This document shows positions 17,037 through 27,625 of a DNA stretch of 64,000 bases, piece after piece; position 1 is the stretch's first letter; every line of letters starts with the position of its first letter. The translations under genes and the position numbers were made by a program. The notes under the pieces were generated by a model. It saw only the letters and a list, made by a program, of their open reading frames with translations. It was not told where the DNA came from and did not search any database. This DNA is from Symbiodinium natans (Eukaryota > Sar > Dinophyceae > Suessiales > Symbiodiniaceae). The stretch spans positions 48,501 through 112,500 of the forward strand of contig CAJNDS010002749.1 in the NCBI GenBank assembly GCA_905221605.1, written 5' to 3'.

Positions 17037-19473
17037 CGCCTAATTGCTGAACAGGAATGTTGCATTTTGGACGAGTTCCATGGATCGGCCAATGAGTCAA
17101 GTGAAGAAAAAGGATCAGAGACTAGAGAATGGCTGGTTAAAGCAAAAAGGGCTGAGGAACAGCTATCGAAGTTTTTGGTCAAAGCAGCTCAAGTTCAGCA
17201 AATGGTACAAGAAAATACTGCGCTTGAGGCAGCAGAGGAGGTTGAGTTCCTGCAAACAAAAACAATCCCTACACAGGAAGCCATGCAAGAACTGGAAAAG
17301 TGGGGAATCATTGTCAGACGAGGTGACGTCTTTGGTGAAAGAGTTGGAGGTGGTGGAACCAACAACTCAAGAAAAGCTGGACAAATTGGCGGAAGAGCCT
17401 AATGCACCGGTGATTGAGTACGTTCCCAGTCTGGTGGTGTTTACCCGGAAGCAAGGGACAGGGAGGCGACGTGCCCGTATCTGTGCATGTGGAAACTTCA
17501 TTTCGTCAACGGCAGCTACAGAATATGAAGGGCCGAGGTCACTCAGTCGTCACTCGCTGTACGCTCCAGGTTTAGATTCAACTACATTCAGGTGTCAAGT
17601 GAGGCACGCAGCATATATGGTGTGGATCATCGCTGGCTTAGACATTTCCAAAGCTTTTCTGACGGCGCCGATGAATAGGGCGCAAAGAGAAGGGCGTCTG
17701 GTGGTGGTGCAGCCCCCAAGAGCGGCGGTGAAATTGGGTCTTTGCACAAAAGAGGAGCGGTGGATTGTGAGGAAGGCCTTGTACGGTTTGGCCGAAAGTC
17801 CTGCAGCATGGGTGGAGTGGCGAGACCAACGTCTTCAAGGTATGTCTTGGGTGTCAAAGGATGGACAAGCAATGAGCTTTCAGAGGTCCAATGCAGACCC
17901 AAGTCTGTTCCTTATTATGGCGCAAGAGAAGCCGGAAGGTGCAAGCAAGTTGGTAGGGACAATGGGTCTTTACGTGGATGATTTTTTGATGGCTGGGACT
18001 ATGACAGTGCTCCGGGAGGCCTTGGAACAGATTAGGAAGGAGTGGAAAACTTCTGAACCCGAGTTCTGTGGTCCAGGCTGTGGTGATGGATTCCTGAAGT
18101 TTTTGGGTGTCCAAATCTGGTATCGAAATGGCAGCTTCTTTCTCAACCAGGAGGACTTTGTGAGAGATTTGCTGAACCGACGAGGGTATCAGATCGATGA
18201 AACTGGAAAAGGGAGTAACCTGCCAATGGTGAAAGAAACTCCAGGTGAAGAAGAGGAGGTGGATATTCCTTCCTTGCGAGCGGCTCAAGGTGCCGTAGGG
18301 GAGTTCCTCTGGGTGGCAATCAAAACTCGACCTGATTTGGCGTTCTGCACGAGCCAGTTGTCTTTGTGGACATCCCGAAGGCCGCGATTTGTGGTTAAAA
18401 AGGCTGAGGAGGTTTTCCGATACCTTGCTGCAACTCCAACGTTAGGCTTGACGTTCGGAGCAATCGCAACATGCGAAAAAGAAAGAAATGAGGTGTTGCG
18501 TTATGGACGAGGCGTTAAGGTGGTGGAGTCCTACGCGGATGCCAGCTTTGCAGCAGGTGAAAACGAAAAGAGCCACTCAGGAGCGGTGGTGGTGTGGGGT
18601 GACTGTCCAGTGATGTGGGCAACACAAAGACAATCAACGGTGGCTTTAAGTACAGCTGAAGCTGAATTACATGCGTCCATAGAGGGAGCAACGATGATTC
18701 AGTCGTGCACCCCTATAATTGCCGCTTTGGTTGGAACAGGTGAAGAATCGCTGCAAAAAGTGCTGTATACAGATTCGGTTTCAACGTGCTCGATCATTCA
18801 ATATCCTGCTGGAAGCTGGAGGACAAGACACCTGAGAATTCGAGCAGCCGGTGTCAGGTCTCTGGTGGACCGTGGTTATATGGTGATAGCGCATCTTCGC
18901 GGTGAGTATATGATCGCTGACCTGTTGACTAAGTTGATGAGTGGACAGGTGTACGCAAAGCAAAAGGCACTTTGGGGTCTCCGACTGTTGGTACAAGGGA
19001 CTGACTTGAAAAAAGCCTCGCTTGCAATGGCGGTCATGATGGTGGCTGCATCTCTGCAAGGGATGGCAACTGGTGGCGAAGAAGTGTCCACGGCTGGATT
19101 CTTTTGCTCAGAAGAAGGGGTGTGCAAGGTCGCCAACACGTCTACGGTGATGGTTCTGGCTCAAGGTATTGAAATGGTTGTCAACAATTCAGACCTTGTT
19201 GCATATTTGGTGGCAGCAATTATACTCTGGGAACTGGCATGGTGCCTCTTTCGACGGCTGTATAAATGGCTGTGGGTCAAGAAAGCGGTGGTTATTCCTG
19301 CGAGTGCCACTTTGTATACAACAGTGGGTGGGAACTGTATGCACGCAAGCAGTGACTGTGATGTTCTGCGATATTCACAGCTCAGAGCTAAGACGCTTTG
19401 TAAGCATTGCCTCAAGGATGGCTGGGTGGTGAATGCTGAGTTCCTTGGTGAGGAACGAGCCGCTGGAACGTGA
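17037..19473 (+). CDS. copia reverse transcriptase - RNase H - membrane tail
   Basis: After the TGA the same frame continues as a helical linker to about 17301 (LDEFHGSANESSEEKG...), then shifts at G4 (17302-17305) into the frame that ends at 19473. The RT shows LDISKAFL (Asp 17641) and YVDD (17971-17982). RNase H has Asp 18538, Glu 18658 and Asp 18772, with the TRHLRIRAAG and ADLLTK end motifs. A tail of about 170 residues follows. It has two hydrophobic segments, the second (DLVAYLVAAIILWELAWCLF, near 19195-19254) a clear transmembrane helix. A Cys/His-rich end (GGNCMH, CKHC) completes it. Confidence 0.9.
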
Positions 19474-19650
19474 ATTTTCCAAGTGCGAGGTGAAGAAATC
19501 CTCAATGGTAAAGGATTCAGCCAATGAGCTGAAGGTTCGTCCTGGAAGACGTTAAACCACAATGTGCATTTCAAGCAGCTGGCTGCTGCCTAAATGGCGG
19601 TTTTTGGCCAAAGATCTGCACCTCCAATGTGTCCTAGGAAATCCTAGGAC

Positions 19651-19658
19651 AGGGGGAG
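19651..19658 (+). promoter_or_regulatory. polypurine tract
   Basis: AGGGGGAG lies directly before the TG of the 3' LTR, the expected plus-strand primer position. Confidence 0.85.
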
Positions 19659-19888
19659 TGCGGAGCTGCAATTGGTATTGTAGAAAGGAGTTGGTATTGG
19701 AAGTTGAAGGGTCAATGAACCCGGTAATCTTTGGCTCAAGCCATGACCAAAGCGGTCAAAGGTTTCGTATAAAAGTGTGCCCTTGGTTTGGGGTCTTGCT
19801 GTTTGGTTGTTGGTTGTTCCAGGGGAATTAAGGGCTTCTGTTGGGGTTGACGGTTTTGTTCCCTGTCCTCCTTCGGTTGCCCCCCGTA
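19659..19888 (+). repeat. 3' LTR of copia element
   Basis: 230 bp, identical to the 5' LTR except for one extra T that creates TATAAAA at 19768-19774. It is followed by the duplication TAGGG and a TTTAGGG array. Confidence 0.95.
19768..19774 (+). promoter_or_regulatory. TATA-like box in 3' LTR
   Basis: TATAAAA, about two fifths into the LTR. The 5' LTR has TAAAAA at the corresponding site. Canonical TATA boxes are rare in dinoflagellates, so its use as a promoter is an inference. Confidence 0.5.
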
Positions 19889-19999
19889 TAGGGTTTAGGG
19901 TTAGGGTTTAGGGTTTAGGGTTTAGGGTTTAGGGTTTAGGGTTTAGGGTTTAGGGTTTAGGGTTTAGGGTTTAGGGTTTAGGGTTTAGGGTTTAGGGTT
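19889..19999. repeat. TTTAGGG array at the copia insertion site
   Basis: About sixteen units including one six-base TTAGGG. It is the right-hand remainder of the array into which the copia element inserted; only two units remain on the left. Confidence 0.95.
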
Positions 20000-20275
20000 C
20001 CCCCTTGGGGACTTCAAAGGAGCCCTCAAAGGGTTTATATGGTTCATATACCTAGGAACCCTAACCCTGAAGCGGTTTGCACCGCGTGCGACGTTCTGAT
20101 CCCTTTCGGGGAACCCTGCGCATGAGAGGGCCGGAGTATCACAGTGACCCCGAGCCCAAACAAGGAACCCTAAAGCCGCCCACTCTCATTTTAGAGAGCC
20201 GACCGACCCCTCCCCCCCCAATTCTAAAAATTGGAACCCTTGCCCCAAAACACTCAACCCGGAAACCTTACAGGA

Positions 20276-20327
20276 ACCCTAAACCCTAAACCCTAAACCC
20301 TAAACCCTAAACCCTAAACCCTAAACT
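20276..20327. repeat. CCCTAAA array
   Basis: Seven near-perfect units ending just before the acceptor of the exon island 20332-20386. A TTTAGGG block (20476-20505) lies to the right of the island. Confidence 0.9.
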
Positions 20328-20331
20328 TCAG

Positions 20332-20386
20332 GCAGCTCTCGTGGCTTGTGCAGCCAAAGGGTTAAGGATTCGAGCCGACGGCCTGC
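20332..20386 (+). CDS. putative exon, unknown gene
   Basis: Acceptor AAACTTCAG and consensus donor CTGC|GTACGT enclose 18 codons (AALVACAAKGLRIRADGL) plus one base. The CCCTAAA array ends three bases before the acceptor. No family is recognised. Confidence 0.5.
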
Positions 20387-20603
20387 GTACGTCTGTCTAG
20401 GGCTATAAGAATGGTATTACTTGCTCCTCACGTCCCCCCAGTGGGGCCATGTAGGGCCCATGTGGGGGAGTTTGGGCTTTAGGGTTTAGGGTTTAGGGTT
20501 TAGGGCTAACCCTAAACCCCAGCAAAGCCCCGCTTTTCTGCATTGCACGGCTGTCTTTGGCAGGGGAGGCTGCGCCGAGTGGGCTGAAAAAGCGAACCTA
20601 AGC

Positions 20604-20712
20604 TTACTTCTCCAATAACCAGGGGGGGGGACCAAAATAGTCAACTTTGTGACTCCTCCTCTCTCAAGAAGCCCAAGAGCTGTTTAGTTAAACTCTTGGC
20701 TAAGTAAGTAAA
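20604..20712. mobile_element. dispersed repeat, copy 2
   Basis: Begins TTACTTCTCCAATAACCA and ends CTAAGTAAGTAA like the repeat at 7141-7308, but lacks its internal duplication. It contains the hairpin CCAAGAG...CTCTTGG. Ends TTACTT/AAGTAA are inverted. Confidence 0.6.
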
Positions 20713-21925
20713 AGTCTCGAAGCCCGACACAAAGCCCAGCAACTTGCTGCCGGAAGCCGACACCCTAAACCCAAAACCCAAAACCCTACACCCTAAACCC
20801 TTCCTTCCATTACCCGGTTTTGGGTTGGGCCCTCCGCACACAACTGTGAAGACCCAAAAATCCAGGACCCAGAACCCCTTATTCATGGAACATGCCCTAA
20901 CTATACTAAGGATCCTCATTATGAACTAGGGTACATTCATTAATTGAGGGGTTTGGGGAGATCTGGGTAATGTAATATTGGGGCTATTAGGGTTCCTAAT
21001 TGTAAGTTAAGGGATGTTCCTTAGTTAAGGGGAGTCCCTGGGGATATGGAAGGTTAAGGTGCTGTACCCTGAGCTCTACCTTCGTTGTCGAAGATGTCAG
21101 AGTTGGGGTTGAGCGTGGGGGTACTCACTGCGAGGACTGCATCGACTACGCCAAGTTGTCCAGAAAATGTCACTGCAGCCCCACACGCGGTAGGTTGATG
21201 CTAGAAGACATCGGCATCCTTTAGCTTGACCGACTAATCCTCTAGGACAAGGCCGGCATGTGAAGAGGCTAAACCCTAAACCCCAAACCCCAAAACCCTA
21301 AACTCTAAACCCCAAACCATGACTTGCAGCCCAAACTGGCGCGAGGCAGATCCACGATAGCTACTGCCAGCCGCTCCATGTTTCTTCAATCGCCCAGGGA
21401 AGGAACGACTGCCTTGACCCTGTCCCTGAATGGTAAGAAAGACAGGAAGCCTAACCCTGAGCCACTTTAACCCCTAAGACCCCCCACCCTAAACCCTAAA
21501 TGCTAGGCCCTAAACCCTAAACCCTAAACCCGAAAACCCTAAACCCGAAAACCCTAAAACCGTAATCCCAAACCAAGTCCAAACATGGCAAGCGGTTGCT
21601 GTGGCCGAGTCCGGCTCGCGACTCTGCGGCACTACTCACTCAGCACCTTCTGCAGGATACAGTTTATGCATCATAATTATTTTGGTAGGGTTTAGGGTTT
21701 AGGTTTAAGTGTTAGGGTTGTTTAGGGTTTTTGGTTTATGGTTCGGGGTGGGGTGTTGCGCGTATTGGGTTCAGGGGGCCGCCTGGACGTAGGCATCAAG
21801 GACAACGTGGCGTCTCGAACGTTTTAAACCCAAGAGATCTAAACCCGACACCCGAAACCTGAAACCCGAAACCCTAAACCCTTATAAACCCTACACTCAA
21901 CCCTGTGCCCTGCAAAGCCTTGCAG

Positions 21926-22016
21926 CTCTCACGACGTGAAACCTGCGGGCAGGCCGACGTGCCGGACCCGGCGCTACCTCGGATTCACGCTCCGGTGTCT
22001 CCGGGGCTTCTTCGGG
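21926..22016 (+). CDS. putative exon with GTTTAGGG donor
   Basis: Acceptor GCCTTGCAG, 30 codons plus one base (LSRRETCGQADVPDPALPRI...), donor G|GTTTAGGG. CCCTAAA-type sequence precedes it and TTTAGGG follows. Function is unknown. Confidence 0.5.
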
Positions 22017-22976
22017 GTTTAGGGTGGTTTAGGGTTTGGGGTTTAGGGTTTGTGGTTTAGGGTTTTTAGGGCTTTCGGGGTTTCGGGCTTTAGGGGCTTT
22101 GGGGGTTTTAGGGCTTTCGGGGTGTTACGGGCTTTTGGTCTTCTAGGGTTTTATGGCTTTAGGGGTCTTACGGGGTTTTAGGGCTTCTAGGTTTTTCTGG
22201 CTTTAGCACTGAGGGCTCAAGCTTAGTCTTGGAACCCCTGAAAAGATTCTTGTTCACAGCCCCTTGGTAATTGAACCAACTAGCTTCTTGGGCAAGACGC
22301 CTCAAAGAACATCATGACAGATTTGCGAGACAAGTATGACGTAACAAAAGGTTCCAGTACCCTGTTAATTTACCCTAAAACCCTAAAACCGTAAACCGTA
22401 AACCCCATAGACCCTAAATCCCTATACCCTAAACCCTTCCTTGCTGGCCTCGCCGTCCAGCGGGCAGGTTCCCTAAAACCTGCGGCGCAACCGGCAAAAT
22501 ACCGCCAAGAGGAGCGTGAGAAAGAAGCCAACCACGCCCACGCCCGACTGGGTTTACGACGTAGGGGTACCTTATTGGGGTCCTTGCTCAAAGGGAAGCC
22601 GACTATTTGGGGTCTACATTCGGGGCCCCTTATTGTCGTAAAGCCCGAACTGAAGAAGTCAAATCTTAGGCCTCTGAATAGTGGGAGTTTCCGATCCCCC
22701 GGAGCCCCACGCATCACCACGGTTTTGTAAGGCTCTTTGGGGGCTTGAGGGATTCGCAAAGGTCCGAGGTGCTTTTATGACTTGGGCTTTGCATGAACCG
22801 TTAGGGGTCTGGGGCTTCGGGCAATCTCATGTAGTAAGAAGATAGTTTAGCTAGGGTTTAGCGTGGCACTCCTTGTTGGAATTAGCACACACTGAAAGCC
22901 TGATAGCAAACCTACCACAACCCCCCAAAAACCCTAAACTCTAAACTCTAAACCCTAAACGATACGAGCCGCTCAG

Positions 22977-23080
22977 AAGAAAGCAACGATGCCCCCTCTT
23001 GCTTGTGGAAGGTCGTCGGGTTCACACCTGCCCACAGCCCGGCGAAGAGCGTCTGGAATGAAGTCATGAAGGGCCTATGA
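22977..23080 (+). CDS. putative terminal exon
   Basis: Acceptor CCGCTCAG is followed by 2 nt and 33 codons (ESNDAPSCLWKVVGFTPAHS...), then TGA. The composition is strongly protein-like. No family is recognised. Confidence 0.5.
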
Positions 23081-24560
23081 GGGTTGTCGACTTACCCTAA
23101 ACCCTAAACCCTAAACCCCTCTTTGGCTCAAACCTGAACTGCTTCGTAAGTACTGGGGTACAGTTGTCGGGTTCCAGAGCTTCTGTCACGGCGGGCCCGA
23201 ATGTTCGAGTCTCTGTCGTCACGTTCCTTGCGCCTTCTCACCAGCCGGCCCCAATTCTCAACCCACGTATGCCGAGTTCTCTTAATCCTGGCCCCTTTTG
23301 GATCCCCATTATACTACGGCTTGTTTCAGGTGCACAAAAAGGGACTATGACTTAGCGACCTGACCATATGTGTCGCCGGCAACATCCCGAATTTGGAAGC
23401 TCTTTCACTCTACACCCTAAGCGCCGGATTTGCTCCCATGCGGCCGCGACACCATATTTCTCACAGACCTGCACATAGAGGTTTTTCTCGCTATCCTCGC
23501 GAGCACCCAAACTGCAACTTCAGAGCAAGGGGAGGTTCATCAGTACTTAAAAGTCGAAGTATGGTAACTATAGTTCAGGGAGGGCGTCTTGAACTTCATC
23601 TCCGCGGGATGCGCTACGATAGTGAGCATAATCGATGGGGCCGGCTAAAATTTGCCTCCGTCCCGGCCGCGGGCGTCAGAGGTTTTGATGGGCACCTCCT
23701 GTTTTTGTTCCTTCCCATCCGTTGCCGGCACCCCAAAGAGTCTCGCCTCACCCTTTTGTACCCGGTCTGAGAGCCCCACCGCCTCACCCTAAACTTTAAC
23801 CCTAAACCCTTGTTCAGTCAACTTGGAGGCTTTTCCATGAGGAAAGACGTGTTGGGAGATGAGTGCTGCGGCCATGTCCTAGCAAGGCCCTGGCAGGAAA
23901 GCCCCGAACTTCGGTTCATCGCCCCTTGGTGCCGGCAAGGGGAAACAAAGTGAAACTTACAATGCCTTGGGCACCGAACACCAATGAAGACTCGGAGGGA
24001 AGGTGTGTCCTTGAACTTCTGCAGAAGCCGCGCAAGATCTTGTAGCTTGTCCGGGTTGTACTTGACATAGATGCCTGCAGGTGGGTGCTTCGATCGCTAT
24101 GCGCATGAAGGCGCTCATCCTGGACAAAGCCCTGACCCGAGCTCGCATCCTGAATTAAGCTATGCCAGCACCAACCCCAAACAGTCGAAAGCCAGACACC
24201 CCCGAAGCAAGAATCCCTAAACCCTAAACCCTAAACCCTGAGCGACCGATGTGCGGTCCCCTCTATTCGGGAAGCACATTTAGGGTTCAGGGTTTAGGGT
24301 TGAACCTTTATGATTAGCACAGGCGTTTGGGGGTCATAGTAGTACAAATATTCGCCTCGGCTTCCTGCCGAGAAGCGTCTGGAACAAGCAGACCCGGATC
24401 GGGCCTCCTTCCCCCTAACCCAACCCTTCCCCCCATACCAAATTTTCTGACGCCACCCCCCCCCCCCGCCCTGTGGGACCCCCCCCAATCCCTTGGAGGA
24501 GCTGCAAACCGATGCCGTGGAGGGTCCCGCTTGTCGGTGGCTCCTACAGGGGGAGTGCCT
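23081..24560. other. no gene recognised
   Basis: A CCCTAAA block at 23094-23118 is followed by about 650 bp without telomere motifs, where a 125-codon plus-strand reading (23393-23770) exists but has no recognisable domain. Short CCCTAAA and TTTAGGG blocks flank 24238-24287. Confidence 0.4.
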
Positions 24561-24564
24561 CAAA

Positions 24565-24566
<2 letters not shown>

Positions 24567-24654
<88 letters not shown>
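24567..24654. repeat. 88-bp poly(C) run
   Basis: An uninterrupted homopolymer of 88 C. It produces spurious Pro- and Gly-only reading frames on the two strands. The exact length is likely uncertain in any assembly. Confidence 0.95.
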
Positions 24655-24655
<1 letters not shown>

Positions 24656-25015
24656 CTCTGCCCTTCCTCCCTTTTTTTGCGAAACCGTCTTTCCTCCTTT
24701 CCTGTCCTGGGGCCGGCCCGGCTGCCGAGGCGGCGCGCGCAAGCGTTTACAATTAAAGGGGCCATATAAGGTAGTATTATGAGTCGTTCTTCCGACCCCT
24801 ATATTGGTTTCTCTGACTTTGCGTCAGTAGCTCGGCTTAAGAGGCCGTGCCCAAAGCCCAAAGAACCAGGAGCCCAAATTCTTGCAACCCTGAACCCGGG
24901 ATGTTCAGGGTTTAGGGTTTAGGGTTTAGGGTTCAGAGGCGTAAAGTTGCACATTTTAGGTACAAGTGCCTCCCCCTCATTTTGTTATGGGCAGTGACAG
25001 GTTTTAGGGAAATGC

Positions 25016-25090
25016 CAGGTCCAGCCCCAGGCAGTTGCGGCGGGTGCCTTGCACGAGCACCGCGTACTGGCGCGCAGTCAAGTCAGGGAC
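25016..25090 (-). CDS. putative exon with GC donor
   Basis: On the minus strand a pyrimidine-rich stretch precedes GAAGAG|. The exon reads 25 complete codons (VPDLTARQYAVLVQGTRRNC...) and ends CTG|GCATTT. Open sequence also extends upstream (LLRLEE), so the acceptor is uncertain. Confidence 0.5.
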
Positions 25091-25209
25091 CTCTTCCAGG
25101 CGAAGGAGGGGGCAAGTATGGCTTATTGCATGTGGGCTGACGTGAACCTTGTTTAACATGAACCCTAAACTCTTTTTTCCTTAAGCCCTAAACCCTATAA
25201 GAGCCCCAG

Positions 25210-25449
25210 CGTCAGAGAGTTGCTTGCTCTCATGCGCCAGTGGACGGGTTACGGTTTAGGGTTAGGGTTTAGGGTTTAGGGTTTAGGGTTTAGGGTTTAG
25301 GGTTTAGGGTTTAGGGTTTAGGGTTTAGGGTTTAGGGTTTAGGGTTTAGGGTTTAGGGTTTAGGGTTTAGGGTTTAGGGTTTAGGGTTTAGGGTTTAGGT
25401 TGGAGGACCCCCGAGCCCCGCACCTCCGTGTGCGCCGGCTCCAGAAGCG
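25210..25449 (+). CDS. two exons separated by a telomere-array intron
   Basis: Exon 25210-25253 (acceptor AGCCCCAG; VRELLALMRQWTGY plus G) ends at TTACG|GTTTAGGG. Exon 25416-25449 begins after CCCCCGAG with two bases that complete the split codon to Ala, reads PHLRVRRLQK and ends CG|GTTTGG. The 162-nt intron between them is almost entirely TTTAGGG repeats. Phase agreement supports the join. Function is unknown. Confidence 0.5.
25254..25400. repeat. longest TTTAGGG array in the window
   Basis: About twenty-one tandem units, with one TTAGGG near the start. It makes up most of the predicted intron 25254-25415. Confidence 0.95.
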
Positions 25450-25550
25450 GTTTGGGCGCTCCTTAGGGTTAGGGTTTAGGGTGTAGGGTTTAGGTTTTAG
25501 GGTTTATAAGAACTTCAGATTTGGGAGCTGGTTTGGATGGATTCCGCAGG

Positions 25551-25654
25551 CTACTCGGAGGTTCATGGGCCCCCATTGTAGGTCAACTTATAAGCCTGCT
25601 TGCAGTTATGCAGAGTGACTATTAGGGCTCTAAGTACCATGAACCTCCAAGTAG
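25551..25654. mobile_element. MITE-like element, family CTACTTGGAGG, copy A
   Basis: Inverted ends CTACTCGGAGGTTCATGGG (25551-25569) and TACCATGAACCTCCAAGTAG (25635-25654) enclose 65 bp of AT-rich DNA. It has no coding capacity. Confidence 0.75.
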
Positions 25655-26495
25655 GGGCCTCCGCGGTGTGTGTGGGCGTGTAGTGACTTTTGGGTACCAC
25701 ATCACTCCAGCTTTCGCACGAAGCCGCATTGCAGAGTTTAGGGTTTAGGGCTTCGGGATAGGCTTTAGGGCTTAAGGTTTAAGGTGTAGGACTTAGGGGT
25801 TGAGGGTTTGAACTCACTGCAAATACCCAAAACACTTCTTGGAGGCACAACGCGATCGAACCGGCAGAGACTGCTGCCTAAACCTTCAGCGCTGAGGCAA
25901 CCCTAGAACCTGAATGCGGAGGTTTCCCAGATTGGGGGTACTTGATAATATTATAAGGGAAATCCCACCATTTTGGGGATTTACATTGGGACCCCCTAAT
26001 GTTGGAAACCCCCACGTGGGCTTGTTTGGTGAGGGGTTTCCCTCAAAAGGCTCGGGGCGCGCCCGCGAATTCTCAGCCAGGTGGCTGAGCGAGGCTATCA
26101 AGGCTGAGCCGTCCGCCTCGTACCTCGGAGGCTTTGCACGCAACGATGGGCAGAGGGTCTTGGGGCTCGGGGCTCAGGATTTTTTCCCTTGCCCTTCGCA
26201 AAGTTCTATCCTGCACACAAAGAGCACACAAAAAAACTCAACGAGCGTTGATTTCCATCGTCTGGATTCAGCCGCAACTGCACGAGGTGACAACTCACTC
26301 AAGCGAGCAACCCAAAGGAGCCCTAGACCCTAAACTCTAAACCCCAAACCGTGAACCTAAACCCTTAAACCCTACTTGACCTGATTCAAATTCCGGGGCA
26401 CCTTGGCCCTAAACCCTCAACCCTGAACCCTAAACCCTCAACCCTGAACCCTAAACCCTAAACTAAACCCTAAACCCTAAACCTAAACCCTAAAC

Positions 26496-26573
26496 CCGCC
26501 AAGTCCTGGCTGAATGATGAAGCTGAGAGGCTTGTCGCAAACCTGAGCAAAGAACTCCTGCTCCTTGGTGGGG
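26496..26573 (-). CDS. putative exon with GTTTAGGG donor
   Basis: Minus strand: acceptor CTGCTAAG, one base, 25 codons (PTKEQEFFAQVCDKPLSFII...), two bases, then GG|GTTTAGGG. The plus strand is also open here (SWLNDEAERLVANLSKELLL). Either strand could be the coding one. Confidence 0.45.
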
Positions 26574-26913
26574 CTTAGCAGGGGGCTAGGGTTTAGGGTT
26601 TAGTGTTCGGGGTTCAGGGTTCAGGGTTTGGGGTTTAGAGTTTAGGGTTTAGGGTTTGGGGATAAGGGGCTGGGATGCTCCCCCGTATACTAGCAGTCCT
26701 TAGAAGGGTTTATAATCGTGGTTACGATAATCCCTAACATCCCAAGCTAGCATCACCGTGTTGGACACAAACGGGCTTTATTTTCACCAAAAGGTTTTGA
26801 GGGTTTCGGGCTTATGGTTTACGAGTGGCCTGGGCCGGCGATTCGCCAGGCCCCTTTGCATCACTATGGTTTTGGTATCACCCCACCCCCCCCAGAATCC
26901 CTTTCCATTTGAA

Positions 26914-27420
26914 ATATATATTTATATATATATCTATATGGTCGCCCCCCCCGAATGGACCAACCTCCAACCGCAATGGACACACATCGACATGTATAAG
27001 GTTCTCGAGACACTGCACCCTGCCATGCTTTCCTTGTCTACTTCTTTATGCTTTTTGTGCTTCCTGTGCTTTGTTTGTGCTTTTTTTCGTGCATTTTTGT
27101 GCTTTTTGTCATCTTTTGTGCCCTTTTTCTGCTTTTTGTTGCACTTTTTTGTGCTTTTTGTGCTTTTTGCACTTTTTGCACTTTTTGCACTTTTTGCACT
27201 TTTTGCACTTTTTTACACTTTTTTGCACTTTTTGCACTTTTCTGCACTTTTTTGTGCTTTTTTTGTGCCTTTGTGTAATTTCACAATATTTTTGCAAATA
27301 TTTGTCCTCTTGAATGTGCTTTCCAATCCCAAAATCCAAAAATCAAAAAATCCAAAAATCCAAAAATCCAAAGTTCTCCGGGCAATCTCCCAGGAAACTT
27401 TGGATTTTTGGATTAGGTTT
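26914..27420. repeat. left inverted end of transposon
   Basis: From outside inward: TA run, C-rich block with AATGGACCAACC, unique 60 bp, GCACTTTTT/GTGCTTTTT array (about 27055-27270), TTTGCAAATATTTGTCCTCTTG, and a palindrome with arms 27357-27375 and 27395-27414. Confidence 0.8.
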
Positions 27421-27625
27421 TTGGATTGGGTTTTTGTATTTTGGGCTTTCTTTGCTTATAAGAGGCTTATATAGCTGCCGCTACTCAATACCCGTGCAGG
27501 CACTCTGGCACCCTTTCACTTTCGCGGTGTGGCCTCTGGTCGCAGGATCTGCATACAACATTTGGAGGTCGGTGAGTTTCTGCTTTGCAGCAAGACTGGA
27601 CGATGGGTGGTGTGCCTTCTCAACC

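Larger units (their letters stand above)
9967..19888 (+). mobile_element. Ty1/copia LTR retrotransposon with DNMT-like and dioxygenase-like domains
   Basis: A complete 9,922-bp element: 5-bp duplication, two LTRs, half-tRNA-type primer site, polypurine tract and one long coding region. The copia order protease-integrase-RT-RNase H is clear. Extra modules lie before integrase (cytosine-methyltransferase-like) and between integrase and RT (2OG/Fe(II) dioxygenase-like). The frame is broken by single-base additions near 11359, in T7 at 14300-14306 and in G4 at 17302-17305, and by TGA at 17034. It is therefore either a recently dead copy or a live one with base-call errors. Confidence 0.95.

Noticed and set aside
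23121-23131. Spliced-leader relict (TTTGGCTCAA)
   Set aside because: Only ten bases match and the following base differs; the same ten-mer also occurs at 55974. Too weak.
24327-24782. Pro-rich and Gly-rich ORFs on both strands
   Set aside because: They are translations of the 88-base C run and have no supporting features.
27038-27339. Lys/Cys/Phe-repeat ORFs in the transposon ends (also 31758-32215)
   Set aside because: They translate the GCACTTTTT/AAAAAGTGC arrays in several frames and lie in the inverted ends, not genes.
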